Assembly (NCBI RefSeq): GCF_003570705.1
Contig: NZ_QWVT01000009.1
Coordinates: 1 to 64,000 of the forward strand
Direction of reading: 5' to 3'
DNA length: 64,000 nt
Source of the DNA: Mesobacillus zeae
Lineage (GTDB): Bacteria > Bacillota > Bacilli > Bacillales > Cytobacillaceae
The notes under the pieces were generated by a model. That model was given only the letters and a program-made list of their open reading frames with translations. It did no database searches and was not told the origin of the DNA. The position numbers and the translations under genes are program-made. Below are positions 49,722-58,092 of this stretch, one piece after another (position 1 is the first letter of the stretch; each line of letters begins with the position of its first letter).

Positions 49722-50222
49722 TTATTTTCCGTCAGCAACTTTTTTAGAAGCAAACTCAAAAATCGCGGATGCTTGTTCCCCAAACGGATCTATTTCTTCT
49801 GAATGGAGGACCTTTCCATTTTTATCCAAAACTGCAAATCCTCGAAGTGCCTTCGGAAACTGTGGATCCACCAACTCAACTTTGCGAATAAGCTTTAAGT
49901 CTTCATCGGACAGGACTGGATAATCAAGACCAAGCTCGTCCTTCATTTTACTATGTTCCTTTACAGATGCCACACTAACCGCGTATACATTCCCCGGGAA
50001 CTGGCTGAATAGTTCTTTATTCTTTTGCAGCTCGACCAGCTGCGATTTACAATAGTCTCATTCAACGCCCGTAAAGAAAAACACGAGAGCGGGCTGATCC
50101 ATATTTTCAAAAGCAACATCCTTGCCCTTGTCATCCTGGAGAGTAAGAGAATCGTCCCCGGAACATCCGCTAATCAATACCCCTGCCATTACAAGAAAAA
50201 TAAGCAACAATGATTTACGCAT
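49722..50222 (-). CDS. Thioredoxin-like redoxin lipoprotein with in-frame UGA (candidate selenoprotein)
   Basis: Read through one TGA at 50058-50060, the gene encodes 166 residues: a signal peptide with lipobox ISGC (Cys20) and a TlpA/peroxiredoxin-like fold (PALVFFFTGVE-U-DYCKSQLVEL, then YPVLSDEDL and VDPQFPKALRGFAVLDKNGKV). The UGA is codon 55 and sits where the first Cys of a CxxC is expected, giving UxxC. A hairpin 14-30 bases downstream has a GGUCG loop, like bacterial SECIS elements. AAAGGAG precedes the ATG, the frame is intact on both sides and a terminator follows. The alternative is a nonsense mutation (TGC or TGT to TGA). Confidence 0.75.
50027..50043 (-). promoter_or_regulatory. 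SECIS-like hairpin after the UGA
   Basis: In the mRNA GCAGCU pairs with AGCUGC around GGUCG. The loop starts 20 nucleotides after UGA, inside the 16-37 range of bacterial SECIS elements, and begins with GGU as in E. coli fdhF. Confidence 0.65.
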
Positions 50223-50374
50223 ATCTTCACTCCTTTGTCCTATACTCCATTAAGTATATAATTTTTTCCAGTGCTGGTTTAAAAGCATCTGTGGAGATTT
50301 TGTAGCAAGTGTGCTCTTTATTTCCTATTATGGTTAATGAATTACTTTTATAGTTGTTAAAAGCATGACGTTAT

Positions 50375-50821
50375 TTATAATTGCAGCTTCATCCCTTCAT
50401 GAGTAGCCTTAAATCCAAGGCGCTCATAAAAACGGATTGCTTCTTCTCTTTTTTTGTCTGTAGTCAATTGAACCATTCTGCACCCTCGTTCCTTTGCACG
50501 CTGTATCCCAAACTGTATAAGCTTGCTGCCCACACCCTGACCTCGCTGGGAGGCGGCAGTCCTCACTCTCCACCCGCCCTGATGCGTGAGATAAGGCGTA
50601 AACGTGATTTGCTGGACTCCGATGATTTCTTTGCCGCTGCATGCTACAACCAATTCATTATTCGGATCAGCATCAATCGCTTTAAAAGCTGATTTATAGC
50701 TTTCGGGTAAAGGCAATACAAATTGTTCCCTTTTATCCCCAAGAATATCGTCAGCAAGCATTCGAACAATCTCTTCTAAATCATTTTCTGTCGCAATCCT
50801 AAATGTCACCTTTGTATCCAT
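50375..50821 (-). CDS. GNAT family N-acetyltransferase
   Basis: This 148-residue protein has the acetyl-CoA-binding motif VRTAASQRGQGVGSKLIQFGIQRAKERG (motif A, RGQGVG) and the typical end ATHEGMKLQL after IRFYERLGF. It acetylates an unknown small molecule or protein. AAGGTGG lies 6 bases before the ATG at 50821; eleven codons upstream are not needed. Single gene. Confidence 0.9.
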   Translation of the reverse strand: MDTKVTFRIATENDLEEIVRMLADDILGDKREQFVLPLPESYKSAFKAIDADPNNELVVACSGKEIIGVQQITFTPYLTHQGGWRVRTAASQRGQGVGSKLIQFGIQRAKERGCRMVQLTTDKKREEAIRFYERLGFKATHEGMKLQL

Positions 50822-50854
50822 TAGTTTCCACCTTGGTAAAAGTGGTTGATTCAA

Positions 50855-51201
50855 CTTGATTTAGTGTAAATTCTTTTTGTTAGCATGTTCAAATCATACA
50901 CAGGACTCAAGACTTTTTTTCACAGACGTTTCTAAATAAGTTTGTCTGCATATTGAATTTCGTCTTATAATGAAGTAATATTAGATTACTAATTTGCGGA
51001 AGGGTGACAAGGGGCGATGATCTACTAAACCTGTATTAGAAAAACATTCGTAAAGCAACTCGTACGATTACTTTTCTGGATAGGATTAGTATAGCCTTTT
51101 GGAATCACTAAATTGAAATGAAACGCACCCGAGGTGTGTACTCTTCTTTTTTGTTTCCCGGCTAAATCCTCCTGTCCAGAAATGGAAATGGAGGTTTTTT
51201 T
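50855..51201. other. Intergenic region between divergent genes
   Basis: No gene is seen. ACGCACC-CGA-GGTGTGT at about 51123-51139 is a short hairpin followed by TTTTTTG. GGAGG at 51190-51194 is the SD of the next gene. Confidence 0.35.
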
Positions 51202-52452
51202 GTGGCTGAACATACAGAGGATCAACAATTAAGCATGGGAAGTTTGTTTCATAATCAAGTGATCAGGACGATATTATTATCCGTCTTTTTCCTTCAGATT
51301 GGCATTTGGGTACGGAATTATTCCATCCTCCTCTATGTGATCGAAAAGACGAATGAAGACCCGGTTGCCGTTTCGATGATCTCCGTGGCCGAATTTGCCC
51401 CAATCTTTCTCTTTTCCTTTATTGGCGGTACGTTTGCCGACAGATGGCGGCCAAAGAGAACAATGATTTGGTGCGACTTGTTAAGTGCGGTCTCGATATT
51501 TGCTGTGCTTCTGACTTTATTCTTCGGAAGCTGGAAGGTCATTTTCTTCGCCACCCTGGTTTCTTCGATTCTTTCACAGTTTTCCCAGCCATCCGGCATG
51601 AAGCTTTTCAAGCTACATGTTCCTGAGAAAATGGTACAAATGGGGATGTCCATGTACCAAACAGTATTTGCGATTTTCATGATTTTAGGTCCTGTTATCG
51701 GAACTTTTGTCTACCAGAACTTTGGCATCATGGCGGCAATTGCAATCATGGGCGTTGCCTTCCTATTATCGGCCGCTGCACTTTTATTGCTGCCGCCGGA
51801 CCGGGAGCTCGAAGAAGATAAGCTGAAGACAACATTAACAGAGGAAATGAAGGCTGGCTTCCGCTATGTGTGGAACAGTAAACCATTAACCCTGCTGGGC
51901 GGCTGCTTTGCCGCTGCCGGCCTCGGAATCGGGCTGACCCAGCCTCTGGGTGTATTCCTGATCACAGAGCGCCTTGGACTGCCAAAGGAAGATTTGCAGT
52001 GGCTCATGGCGGCATTTGGCATTGGCATGATACTTGGCGGCGGGCTGGCAGTGGCCTTTTCAAGAAAAGCACTGCCGCAGGTGCTGCTCGCAATCGGAAT
52101 GGCAGCCAGCGCAATTGGTTTTATTGGAATGGGCTGGTCCACAGCCTTTTGGCTCACGCTGACGGCCCAATTCTTCTCAGGCCTGTTCATGCCGTGCATC
52201 CATATCGGAATCAACACGATGATCCTGCAAAACACGGAAGCCGACTTTATCGGAAGGGTTAACGGAATACTGAACCCGCTCTTCATGGGAGCCATGGTCA
52301 TCACGATGAGTATGGCTGGCTTGCTGAAATCAAATATCTCTATCGTCTTTATATATGAAGCTGCAGCGCTCCTCCTTATCGTCGGTATCATGACGATGAT
52401 TCCCCTCATGAAAAAGGGGCAGGCCCGTCAGGCAGTACGTGAAGAAGTGTAA
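51202..52452 (+). CDS. MFS transporter
   Basis: This 416-residue protein has about 12 transmembrane helices and the MFS loop 2-3 motif GGTFADRWRPKRTMIW. It belongs to the MFS_3/MdrA-like exporter group by length and the opening VIRTILLSVFFLQIGIWVRNYSILLYV region. The start is GTG at 51202, 7 bases after GGAGG. No regulator is adjacent, so the substrate is unknown. A terminator follows. Confidence 0.88.
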   Translation: MAEHTEDQQLSMGSLFHNQVIRTILLSVFFLQIGIWVRNYSILLYVIEKTNEDPVAVSMISVAEFAPIFLFSFIGGTFADRWRPKRTMIWCDLLSAVSIFAVLLTLFFGSWKVIFFATLVSSILSQFSQPSGMKLFKLHVPEKMVQMGMSMYQTVFAIFMILGPVIGTFVYQNFGIMAAIAIMGVAFLLSAAALLLLPPDRELEEDKLKTTLTEEMKAGFRYVWNSKPLTLLGGCFAAAGLGIGLTQPLGVFLITERLGLPKEDLQWLMAAFGIGMILGGGLAVAFSRKALPQVLLAIGMAASAIGFIGMGWSTAFWLTLTAQFFSGLFMPCIHIGINTMILQNTEADFIGRVNGILNPLFMGAMVITMSMAGLLKSNISIVFIYEAAALLLIVGIMTMIPLMKKGQARQAVREEV

Positions 52453-52485
52453 AGACTTACGAAAATTTTCATAAGCTAAAGTAAA

Positions 52486-52522
52486 AATCCTTCCGCTCTC
52501 CCTGAGAGTAGGCGGGATTTTT
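52486..52522 (+). terminator. Terminator of the MFS gene
   Basis: AATCCttCCGC and GGCGGGATTTTTTT form an imperfect stem with an inner CTCtcccTGAGAG pairing. Confidence 0.7.
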
Positions 52523-52535
52523 TGTATCGCTCAAA

Positions 52536-52977
52536 GTGCTTAAAACAGGCTGATGTCCTGTCATAATTCATGCTGTTTCCACACAAATTTTCAAAAGAAG
52601 AAATGGAAGCCGCCTATCGGTACTATGAACCGATTACAACACATGATTCTTCATTGTCACCATCATGCCATTCGATAATCGCAGCATGGATCGGCAATAA
52701 ATCCGCAGCAGAACAGTATTTCATGAATGCGACCGCCATTGATACCGCCCCAGAAAAGCTTGGTTCTGCGGAAGGCATTCATATCGCTAACTCGGAGGAA
52801 TCTTGCAGGCCATTGTCCTCGGGTTTGCAGGAATCCGAAACGCGGTTCAAAGCCCCACACTCGAGCTGCACCCAAAAATGCCGGCTTTTGCGGAAGAAAT
52901 TTCTTTTTCAATCATATGGAAAGGCTCCCCGGTAGGAATCCTGCTGAAGCAAAACTCAGTATCAGTACAAAATAAAG
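52536..52977 (+). pseudogene. C-terminal remnant of a GH65 sugar phosphorylase
   Basis: The translation holds family 65 landmarks: KQADVL, then YRYYEPITTHDSSLSPS, EGIHIAN and, in another frame, LQAIVLGFAGIRNAV and ISFSIIWKGSP. A TAA interrupts it after KQADVLS (about 52562) and a frameshift occurs at about 52800. At least 550 N-terminal residues are absent. It is the end of a maltose- or trehalose-phosphorylase type gene, decayed and cut by the following IS110 fragment. Confidence 0.85.
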
Positions 52978-52979
52978 GA

Positions 52980-53425
52980 AATCTGCAACTCTCCCTATCT
53001 ATCTTTGATCAGATACTCCAATCTATCCCTAGAATCGGAGAAAAAATCGAGGCAATGATTATTTCTGAAATTGGAGAGATAGATCGGTTTAATGATGCCA
53101 AAAAGCTCGTTGCATTCGCTGGAGTAGATCCTAGTGTGTATTCTTCTAGTAAGTTTACTGCATCGATTAACCGAATTACCAAACGAGGGTCTTTTAGACT
53201 TCGCCATGCCTTGTATATGGCTGTTCAAAGTGGTATTTGGGATGCCCGTAAAAAGAAAACGACTGATGAAATCATTCCACGCAATAAAGAACTAAGAGAG
53301 TTTTACGAAAAAAACGAGAAGAAGGAAAACCCTTCAGAGTAGCCATAATTGCCTGTGTAAATAAGCTCTTACATTGGATTTACGCCTTACTAAAAAGAAG
53401 AACAACTTTCCAAGATATAGTTTAG
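52980..53425 (+). pseudogene. C-terminal remnant of an IS110-family transposase
   Basis: ILQSIPRIGEKIEAMIISEIGEIDRF, GVDPSVYSSSKFTASINRITKRGSFRLRHALYMAV and FYEKN are typical of the Transposase_20 part of IS110 enzymes. The N-terminal DEDD catalytic half is missing. Near 53325 the frame shifts, after which the other frame gives VAIIACVNKLLHWIYALLKR and stops at 53425. No terminal repeats are recognised. Confidence 0.88.
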
Positions 53426-53444
53426 AAACTAAATCTATCTAAAC

Positions 53445-53483
53445 AATAAAACCTTCCAGTTAGGGTTTAACGGAAGGTTTATT
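53445..53483. terminator. Hairpin terminator
   Basis: AATAAAACCTTCC and GGAAGGTTTATT form the stem. The rest of 53484-53672 is AT-rich with nothing recognised. Confidence 0.7.
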
Positions 53484-53672
53484 GGCATGAATATTTTTAG
53501 TATATTATGAGGTTATTAATCTTTTTATTGAAAAATGTTGACAAACTATTAGCTGGTTTCGTAAGTACATTATTTCACAATCTCTTCTACACTTTAAATG
53601 TTTTTAAAGAAAAATAAATGAGTTACTTTATTTCATATTATAAGAACATTTCATCTTAACTACAAATATAGA

Positions 53673-54527
53673 TTATCCTCTTAATCTTCTATACAATTTT
53701 GTATTGAAATATAAAGCAAATACTCCAAGAACCGAAAAAGAACCTGATTTGCAAATCAGCACAGGTAAAGTTATCTCATATCCTGATAAAGATTGGCATA
53801 TCGTTTGAGAAATCATCATCACTCCTACAATCATACAAACCTTAAAAAGAATCGCTAATATTAAAGTTCCAAGATTATCTTTCTTATTCAACAGATAAAG
53901 GCAGACTAAACATAATGGGCCAATAATTCCCATATCTAACACGTAAGTTATCTCTGTTGTATATACTTCAATAAGTGATAATGTTCTCCCTTCAATAATG
54001 GAAGGTATAATGTCTGGCATCCATGCAACAATAAGTGCTATACCTGTTAAAACAAGAAAAATTTTTATCCCTAATGTTATTTCAAAATTCAATTTATTTA
54101 TCTTTATTTTACGTATTGTGGAAAACATTCCGAACAAAGAGCATGAAAATAATGCAATATATAGCAGGTGAAATAGATTATATGTAACTCCAAACGAAAT
54201 ACTTGCAGCATAATATAAAGCCACTGCATACACGGACACCAATTGAACTTTTGTAATATTTGTATCCGCTCTCATATTTTTAACAGAAGTATATATAAAT
54301 AGCGGAACTAAAACAAATAGAATACAAATATCGGAACCAATTGAAATTGGAGCCTTAAAATATGAATCATGTGCATAAATACCATTTCCAAACATTTTCA
54401 CAATATCACCGTATTGATTTGTTGCATCATAACTTTTTGAAAAATCCATAGAAAGTATTCCTGCAAGCGAAATAATACATAATAAAAAAATAGTTATAAT
54501 ATCTAAATAATTTATATTCTTTTTCAT
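53673..54527 (-). CDS. Polytopic membrane protein of unknown function
   Basis: This 284-residue protein has seven or eight hydrophobic helices and few charged loops (NMRADTNITK, IRKIKINK). A longer extracytoplasmic stretch (DFSKSYDATNQYGDIVKMFGNGIYAHDSYF) follows helix 1. No family is recognised. AAAGGAGGG lies 5 bases before the ATG. The coding DNA is clearly more AT-rich than neighbouring genes, which together with the IS110 and GH65 scars next door suggests acquired DNA. Confidence 0.75.
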   Translation of the reverse strand: MKKNINYLDIITIFLLCIISLAGILSMDFSKSYDATNQYGDIVKMFGNGIYAHDSYFKAPISIGSDICILFVLVPLFIYTSVKNMRADTNITKVQLVSVYAVALYYAASISFGVTYNLFHLLYIALFSCSLFGMFSTIRKIKINKLNFEITLGIKIFLVLTGIALIVAWMPDIIPSIIEGRTLSLIEVYTTEITYVLDMGIIGPLCLVCLYLLNKKDNLGTLILAILFKVCMIVGVMMISQTICQSLSGYEITLPVLICKSGSFSVLGVFALYFNTKLYRRLRG

Positions 54528-54685
54528 ACTTACCCTCCTTTATAAAATTTCCCAGTTCGTAGTTTCCTACAAATGTGTAGCTCTGAGCATATTATTTAAT
54601 AATATTATATACCTTTTATATCACTTGTCCTATTCTTGACTTTTTTAACTATTCTACCCGTTATTAGCACAATAAGGAATTAAAC

Positions 54686-54722
54686 AAAAAAGGCGTTAAT
54701 CCTTCTTGGATCAACGCACCCT
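54686..54722 (-). terminator. Terminator of the 92-codon ORF
   Basis: GGTGCGTTgATCC and GGATtAACGCC form the stem on the minus strand, followed by TTTTTT. Confidence 0.75.
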
Positions 54723-54756
54723 ATAGTTGAAAAACAATTACGCACTTTTTTTACTC

Positions 54757-55035
54757 CTAATAACTAGAAATGAAAACAGTTCTTGTTGTTTCTTTGTCCG
54801 TACTAAAATTCTCTGGGATGTTATTTCCTATAACTTGCAGGTAAAAACCTGTTCGAGGTTTTGTATTATCGATTTTTTGCAGAGTTTTATTCATTAAAAG
54901 ATAATTATTTCCCTCTAATCTTATATTTTCAATCAACCCAGATGAAACGATTAATTCGTATGCATATTTTTTATTTTCAAAGAAACCCCCTTGTATTTTT
55001 AAAGCTAATCCTAAACCACCGGATAGGAACCACAT
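54757..55035 (-). pseudogene. Fragment of an unrecognised protein
   Basis: The frame encodes 92 residues (MWFLSGGLGLALKIQGGFFE at the start; ends TRTVFISSY). There is no SD before its ATG, it opens with what looks like the interior of a protein, and it is AT-rich like its neighbour. A terminator follows. It is probably the 3' end of a gene whose start is lost; no family is recognised. Confidence 0.4.
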
Positions 55036-55041
55036 TTTTTT

Positions 55042-55190
55042 AATTTTAGCTGGGGTGTTTGAAATATTGCTTCATCATCGGCCAGCAATATTCTCCTGCC
55101 TCTTTGTATGCTTGAATAAGGGACTCCAGGCCCTCTTCACCAATATTCCGTAGTGAATTAACTTTTTCCGACCCATAAGATACTGAATTT
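55042..55190 (-). pseudogene. Short C-terminal protein fragment
   Basis: On the minus strand a frame of about 45 codons reads SEKVNSLRNIGEEGLESLIQ then AYKEAGEYCWPMMKQYFKHPS and a TAA. It has no start or SD and a stop lies directly upstream. It looks like the end of a truncated gene; not identified. Confidence 0.35.
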
Positions 55191-55203
55191 CAAAACCCAA
55201 TCT

Positions 55204-56751
55204 CTACACTCCATCTCCAATGTGCACTTGCATATAATAGCTAAATATTTTTTCAAGTTCCCCTATGGCCTCTTCAAAGCCCGGCTGAATGATGGATAAC
55301 TGCATAAAATCGTGTTCAAGCAAATAGTTGCTTTCACAGTGCACATACAGTCCATTCAGCTTTAAGTCATCGCTAAAATGGCATAGTCCCTTAGGCATTA
55401 TAAGCGTTACGATCATTGGATAACCTCTTGTTTTTAGGGCAAACCTTTTCATCACTTCTGTTGTCTGAAGCATTTCGTATCTAAGCTGCAGCTGGGCGTA
55501 GCGTTCTGGATAATTCCTTAATGCCTTGGCCACATTATCTACAAGCGTTGCAGGGATTGTAAACGGGATACCGATAGCTTGATAGTGCTGGAGGTTCAAA
55601 TAAGCCGGTATTCTCGCAGGCTTTGCAAGCTCCTGTGAAAAAACAAAAGCCAGACCGCTTACGGCTCCGATTGCCTTCCCACTAGTAGACGTCGCCAAGT
55701 ATAACTCCTCCATCGAATAGGGAAGGGCGCCAAAAGTGCTGATGCAGTCTGCGCATAGCTTAACTTGATACTGTTTCGCCATTTCTCCCAGCGTCTCTAA
55801 ATCATTGTAGGTACCTGTCGATGTTTCTCCATGCACGAATAGGAGCCAGCCGAATTTTCCCGTTTTTAATTTCGCTTGTATTGAATCCAAATCAAAGGCT
55901 TGTCCCCAGTCAAACTGCATTGCTTCAAAATCAAGCGTCCACTGCTCTGCCTGGGCAATCAACCGTCCTCCGAATTCGCCATTTGACAGAATCAATCCCC
56001 TCTCACTTCTCTCTTTTAACTGACCAAGCATCACATCGTTCGCAAGCGTGCCTGAACCAACCAATGCCGAAACATAATTTGCATGAGATAGCTCTAGGAG
56101 CTTTTCGTTCATTGTTCGTAATAAACGCTGAAATGTGCCTGAACGGTGGGATAAGCCTGTTTGTTCTAACGGTTGCAGCTGTCTTACCGGGCCAGGATAA
56201 AAAGTTGTACTGTTAGTGACAAGGCGCTCCTCTAAATGCTTCTGAAATCGTTCTCTTGTCAATACCATAGGCAAAAACTGCGCATCTGCAGTACCCACCG
56301 CTTCTGCAAACTGTACAAACCCCATTTGGGTATACAGTTTTTGTTCGCGGGTTGTACCCGAAATCACCACTGCTGTATAGCCTTGATCATAAGCAAAGTT
56401 GTATACTGCCTGGGTAAGCCGCAAAAATACTCGGCCGGTACGGTATTCTTTTTTAACAGCCAATAGCCTCATTTCACATAGTTTCACACACACTTCTTGC
56501 GGCAAATGAGTCTCGACTGCACCAATTTTTTCATCAAGTGAAAACGGCCGCTGGTCGCGAAATGTCAGCATAGCAACCATTTTTGTATTTTTATAAACTA
56601 GAAGATAAGTATTTCCATCATGAAATCGGTCCACTTTCCGTTTCGTTTCATTTGGTTCATGCTGCGGTATTTCTTCTACAAATGTTGCATAATTCAATTG
56701 CGCAATTTCATCGAATTCCTGCGGTGTCCTTGCAATTTTGCACCAATACAT
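55204..56751 (-). CDS. Fusion of an N-acyltransferase (GNAT/FeeM-like) and a class V aminotransferase
   Basis: This 515-residue protein has two parts. Residues about 1-175 are a GNAT domain of the N-acyl amino acid/AHL synthase type (NYATFVEEIPQHEP, CEMRLLAVKKEYRTGRVFLRL, LYTQMGFVQF). Residues about 185-510 are a fold-type I, class V aminotransferase (GSGTLANDVM, FVHGETSTGTYND, CADCISTFGALP, and STSGKAIGAVSGLAFVF with the likely PLP Lys). TGAGG precedes the ATG, which is 9 bases after the stop of a PlsY paralogue, so they are one operon. The product may be an N-acylated amino compound; that is inference. Confidence 0.85.
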   Translation of the reverse strand: MYWCKIARTPQEFDEIAQLNYATFVEEIPQHEPNETKRKVDRFHDGNTYLLVYKNTKMVAMLTFRDQRPFSLDEKIGAVETHLPQEVCVKLCEMRLLAVKKEYRTGRVFLRLTQAVYNFAYDQGYTAVVISGTTREQKLYTQMGFVQFAEAVGTADAQFLPMVLTRERFQKHLEERLVTNSTTFYPGPVRQLQPLEQTGLSHRSGTFQRLLRTMNEKLLELSHANYVSALVGSGTLANDVMLGQLKERSERGLILSNGEFGGRLIAQAEQWTLDFEAMQFDWGQAFDLDSIQAKLKTGKFGWLLFVHGETSTGTYNDLETLGEMAKQYQVKLCADCISTFGALPYSMEELYLATSTSGKAIGAVSGLAFVFSQELAKPARIPAYLNLQHYQAIGIPFTIPATLVDNVAKALRNYPERYAQLQLRYEMLQTTEVMKRFALKTRGYPMIVTLIMPKGLCHFSDDLKLNGLYVHCESNYLLEHDFMQLSIIQPGFEEAIGELEKIFSYYMQVHIGDGV

Positions 56752-56760
56752 TTTTAAACC

Positions 56761-57336
56761 TCATTTCTGTCGCTTCAAATTCAAAGCATCCTGCAAATTT
56801 TGGCGGTGTTTCCATAGCATGAAGACAATAGCAAGGATGACTGGAATGTAAATAATGAACTTGCCTGTGGCGATGATAGCCGCTGTATAAAAAATAAACC
56901 CTCCAACCATGCTGAGTGTCAAACTCCGTGCAATGGGCATTGCGACCGCTGTGCCTATGATCATCCATAAGAAAAGAAACGGATCAAGTGCAATCCCAGC
57001 TCCGATAAAAGTAGAAATTCCTTTTCCTCCCCTGAACTTTAGCCAGAAAGGATACAGATGCCCAAGTATAGCGAAAAAAGCAGCAGTTACTACAGTCCAA
57101 AGCTCCAATTGCATCCAATATCCAAGGATGACAACAAGACTCCCTTTCAGGGCATCCCCAAGAAAGGTAAGAACAAAAGCTCTCTTCCCCAGAACACGGC
57201 CTGCATTCCTGGCACCAAGGTTCTGGCTGTGATGCTGTTGCAGGTCGATGCCCCTATATTTACTAACGAACCAGGCTGCCATCAGGTTACCTGCCAAATA
57301 GCTAAAGATCCAGTAACTCAGAATAAGCAATGTCAT
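56761..57336 (-). CDS. PlsY-family acyl-phosphate acyltransferase
   Basis: This 191-residue membrane protein matches PlsY: SYLAGNLMAAWFVSKY, NLGARNAGRVLGKRAFVLTFLGDALKG (motif 1 region with GARNAGR), LGHLYPFWLKFRGGKGISTFIG (motif 2) and five helices. PlsY moves acyl groups from acyl-phosphate to glycerol-3-phosphate. Pairing with an N-acyltransferase/aminotransferase fusion suggests a dedicated paralogue, not the housekeeping enzyme. The ATG at 57336 is 9 bases after AAAGG. Confidence 0.88.
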   Translation of the reverse strand: MTLLILSYWIFSYLAGNLMAAWFVSKYRGIDLQQHHSQNLGARNAGRVLGKRAFVLTFLGDALKGSLVVILGYWMQLELWTVVTAAFFAILGHLYPFWLKFRGGKGISTFIGAGIALDPFLFLWMIIGTAVAMPIARSLTLSMVGGFIFYTAAIIATGKFIIYIPVILAIVFMLWKHRQNLQDALNLKRQK

Positions 57337-57413
57337 TTGTATCAACCTTTTATATGAATTTAAAGAATTTTCCCATTACTATTTTACTTCTTTTCACTCG
57401 ACAATAGTACTAG

Positions 57414-57449
57414 AAAAAATCCCGCAGACCTTTTGTCTGCGGGATTTTT
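57414..57449. terminator. Terminator-type hairpin
   Basis: AAAAATCCCGCAGAC and GTCTGCGGGATTTTT form a perfect 15-bp stem between the divergent plsY and marR genes. Confidence 0.8.
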
Positions 57450-57559
57450 CACTGATTGCCATTTTCTCTTTCTTAGGTTGTTTACTTTCAATTGACATTC
57501 CAACATAATATACTTAGCATATATTTTAATTAGTAAATATTATAGCGGGCTGTGATTCT

Positions 57560-57973
57560 ATGGTAAATGATAGTCAAACGTATAATTTGGAAATGATTAT
57601 GAAGGAAATGCTGGAAATACAGCAAAAGTCAAAAATGTTCGTTAACCTGCTCTCTGAAGGAGAGTCTCTCTCCCAAAACCAGCTGATTCTTCTTCTCCAG
57701 CTGAAAATCAACGGCGGAATGAAAGCAACAGAAATTGCTGATTTTTTCAATGTCACTCCCGGAGCTATTACATCTATGTGTGACAAGCTGGAGAAATTGA
57801 ATTTGGTACAGCGGGTAAGGGAAAGCGGCGATCGGCGAGTGGTGAAAATGGTTTTAACGCATCATGGTGAAGTAAAGGTCAATGACGTATTTTTGAAATT
57901 CCCGCAAGAAAAATTAACCGATATTGCAAAAGTACTTAAAGAAGTGAATAAGTTAATGAGCACAATTTTTTAA
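57560..57973 (+). CDS. MarR-family transcriptional regulator
   Basis: This 137-residue protein has the winged-helix core of MarR proteins: LSQNQLILLLQLKINGGMKATEIADFFNVTPGAITSMCDKLEKLNLVQRVRESGDRRVVKMVLT, spanning about residues 37-100 with the wing in GDRRVVKM. The SD is weak, so the start could be a later ATG. AT-rich sequences holding TTAATTA elements lie before this gene and again at 58030-58078 before the next operon, and are probable operators. Confidence 0.88.
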   Translation: MVNDSQTYNLEMIMKEMLEIQQKSKMFVNLLSEGESLSQNQLILLLQLKINGGMKATEIADFFNVTPGAITSMCDKLEKLNLVQRVRESGDRRVVKMVLTHHGEVKVNDVFLKFPQEKLTDIAKVLKEVNKLMSTIF

Positions 57974-58029
57974 GGATTTCATTAATTGAAATCCTTTTTA
58001 CTTTATTATTGACAGAATAGCTGGAAAGT

Positions 58030-58078
58030 ATTTTAATTAATATATAGTTTAATAATTAAAATATATATTAATTAAAGT
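58030..58078. promoter_or_regulatory. AT-rich operator region
   Basis: TTTTAATTAATATA and AATTAAAATATATATTAATTAA overlap as repeated TTAATTAA-type dyads. A related ATTTTAATTAGTAAATATT lies before the marR gene. Candidate MarR binding sites. Confidence 0.45.
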
Positions 58079-58092
58079 TGGTGGTGTGATTA

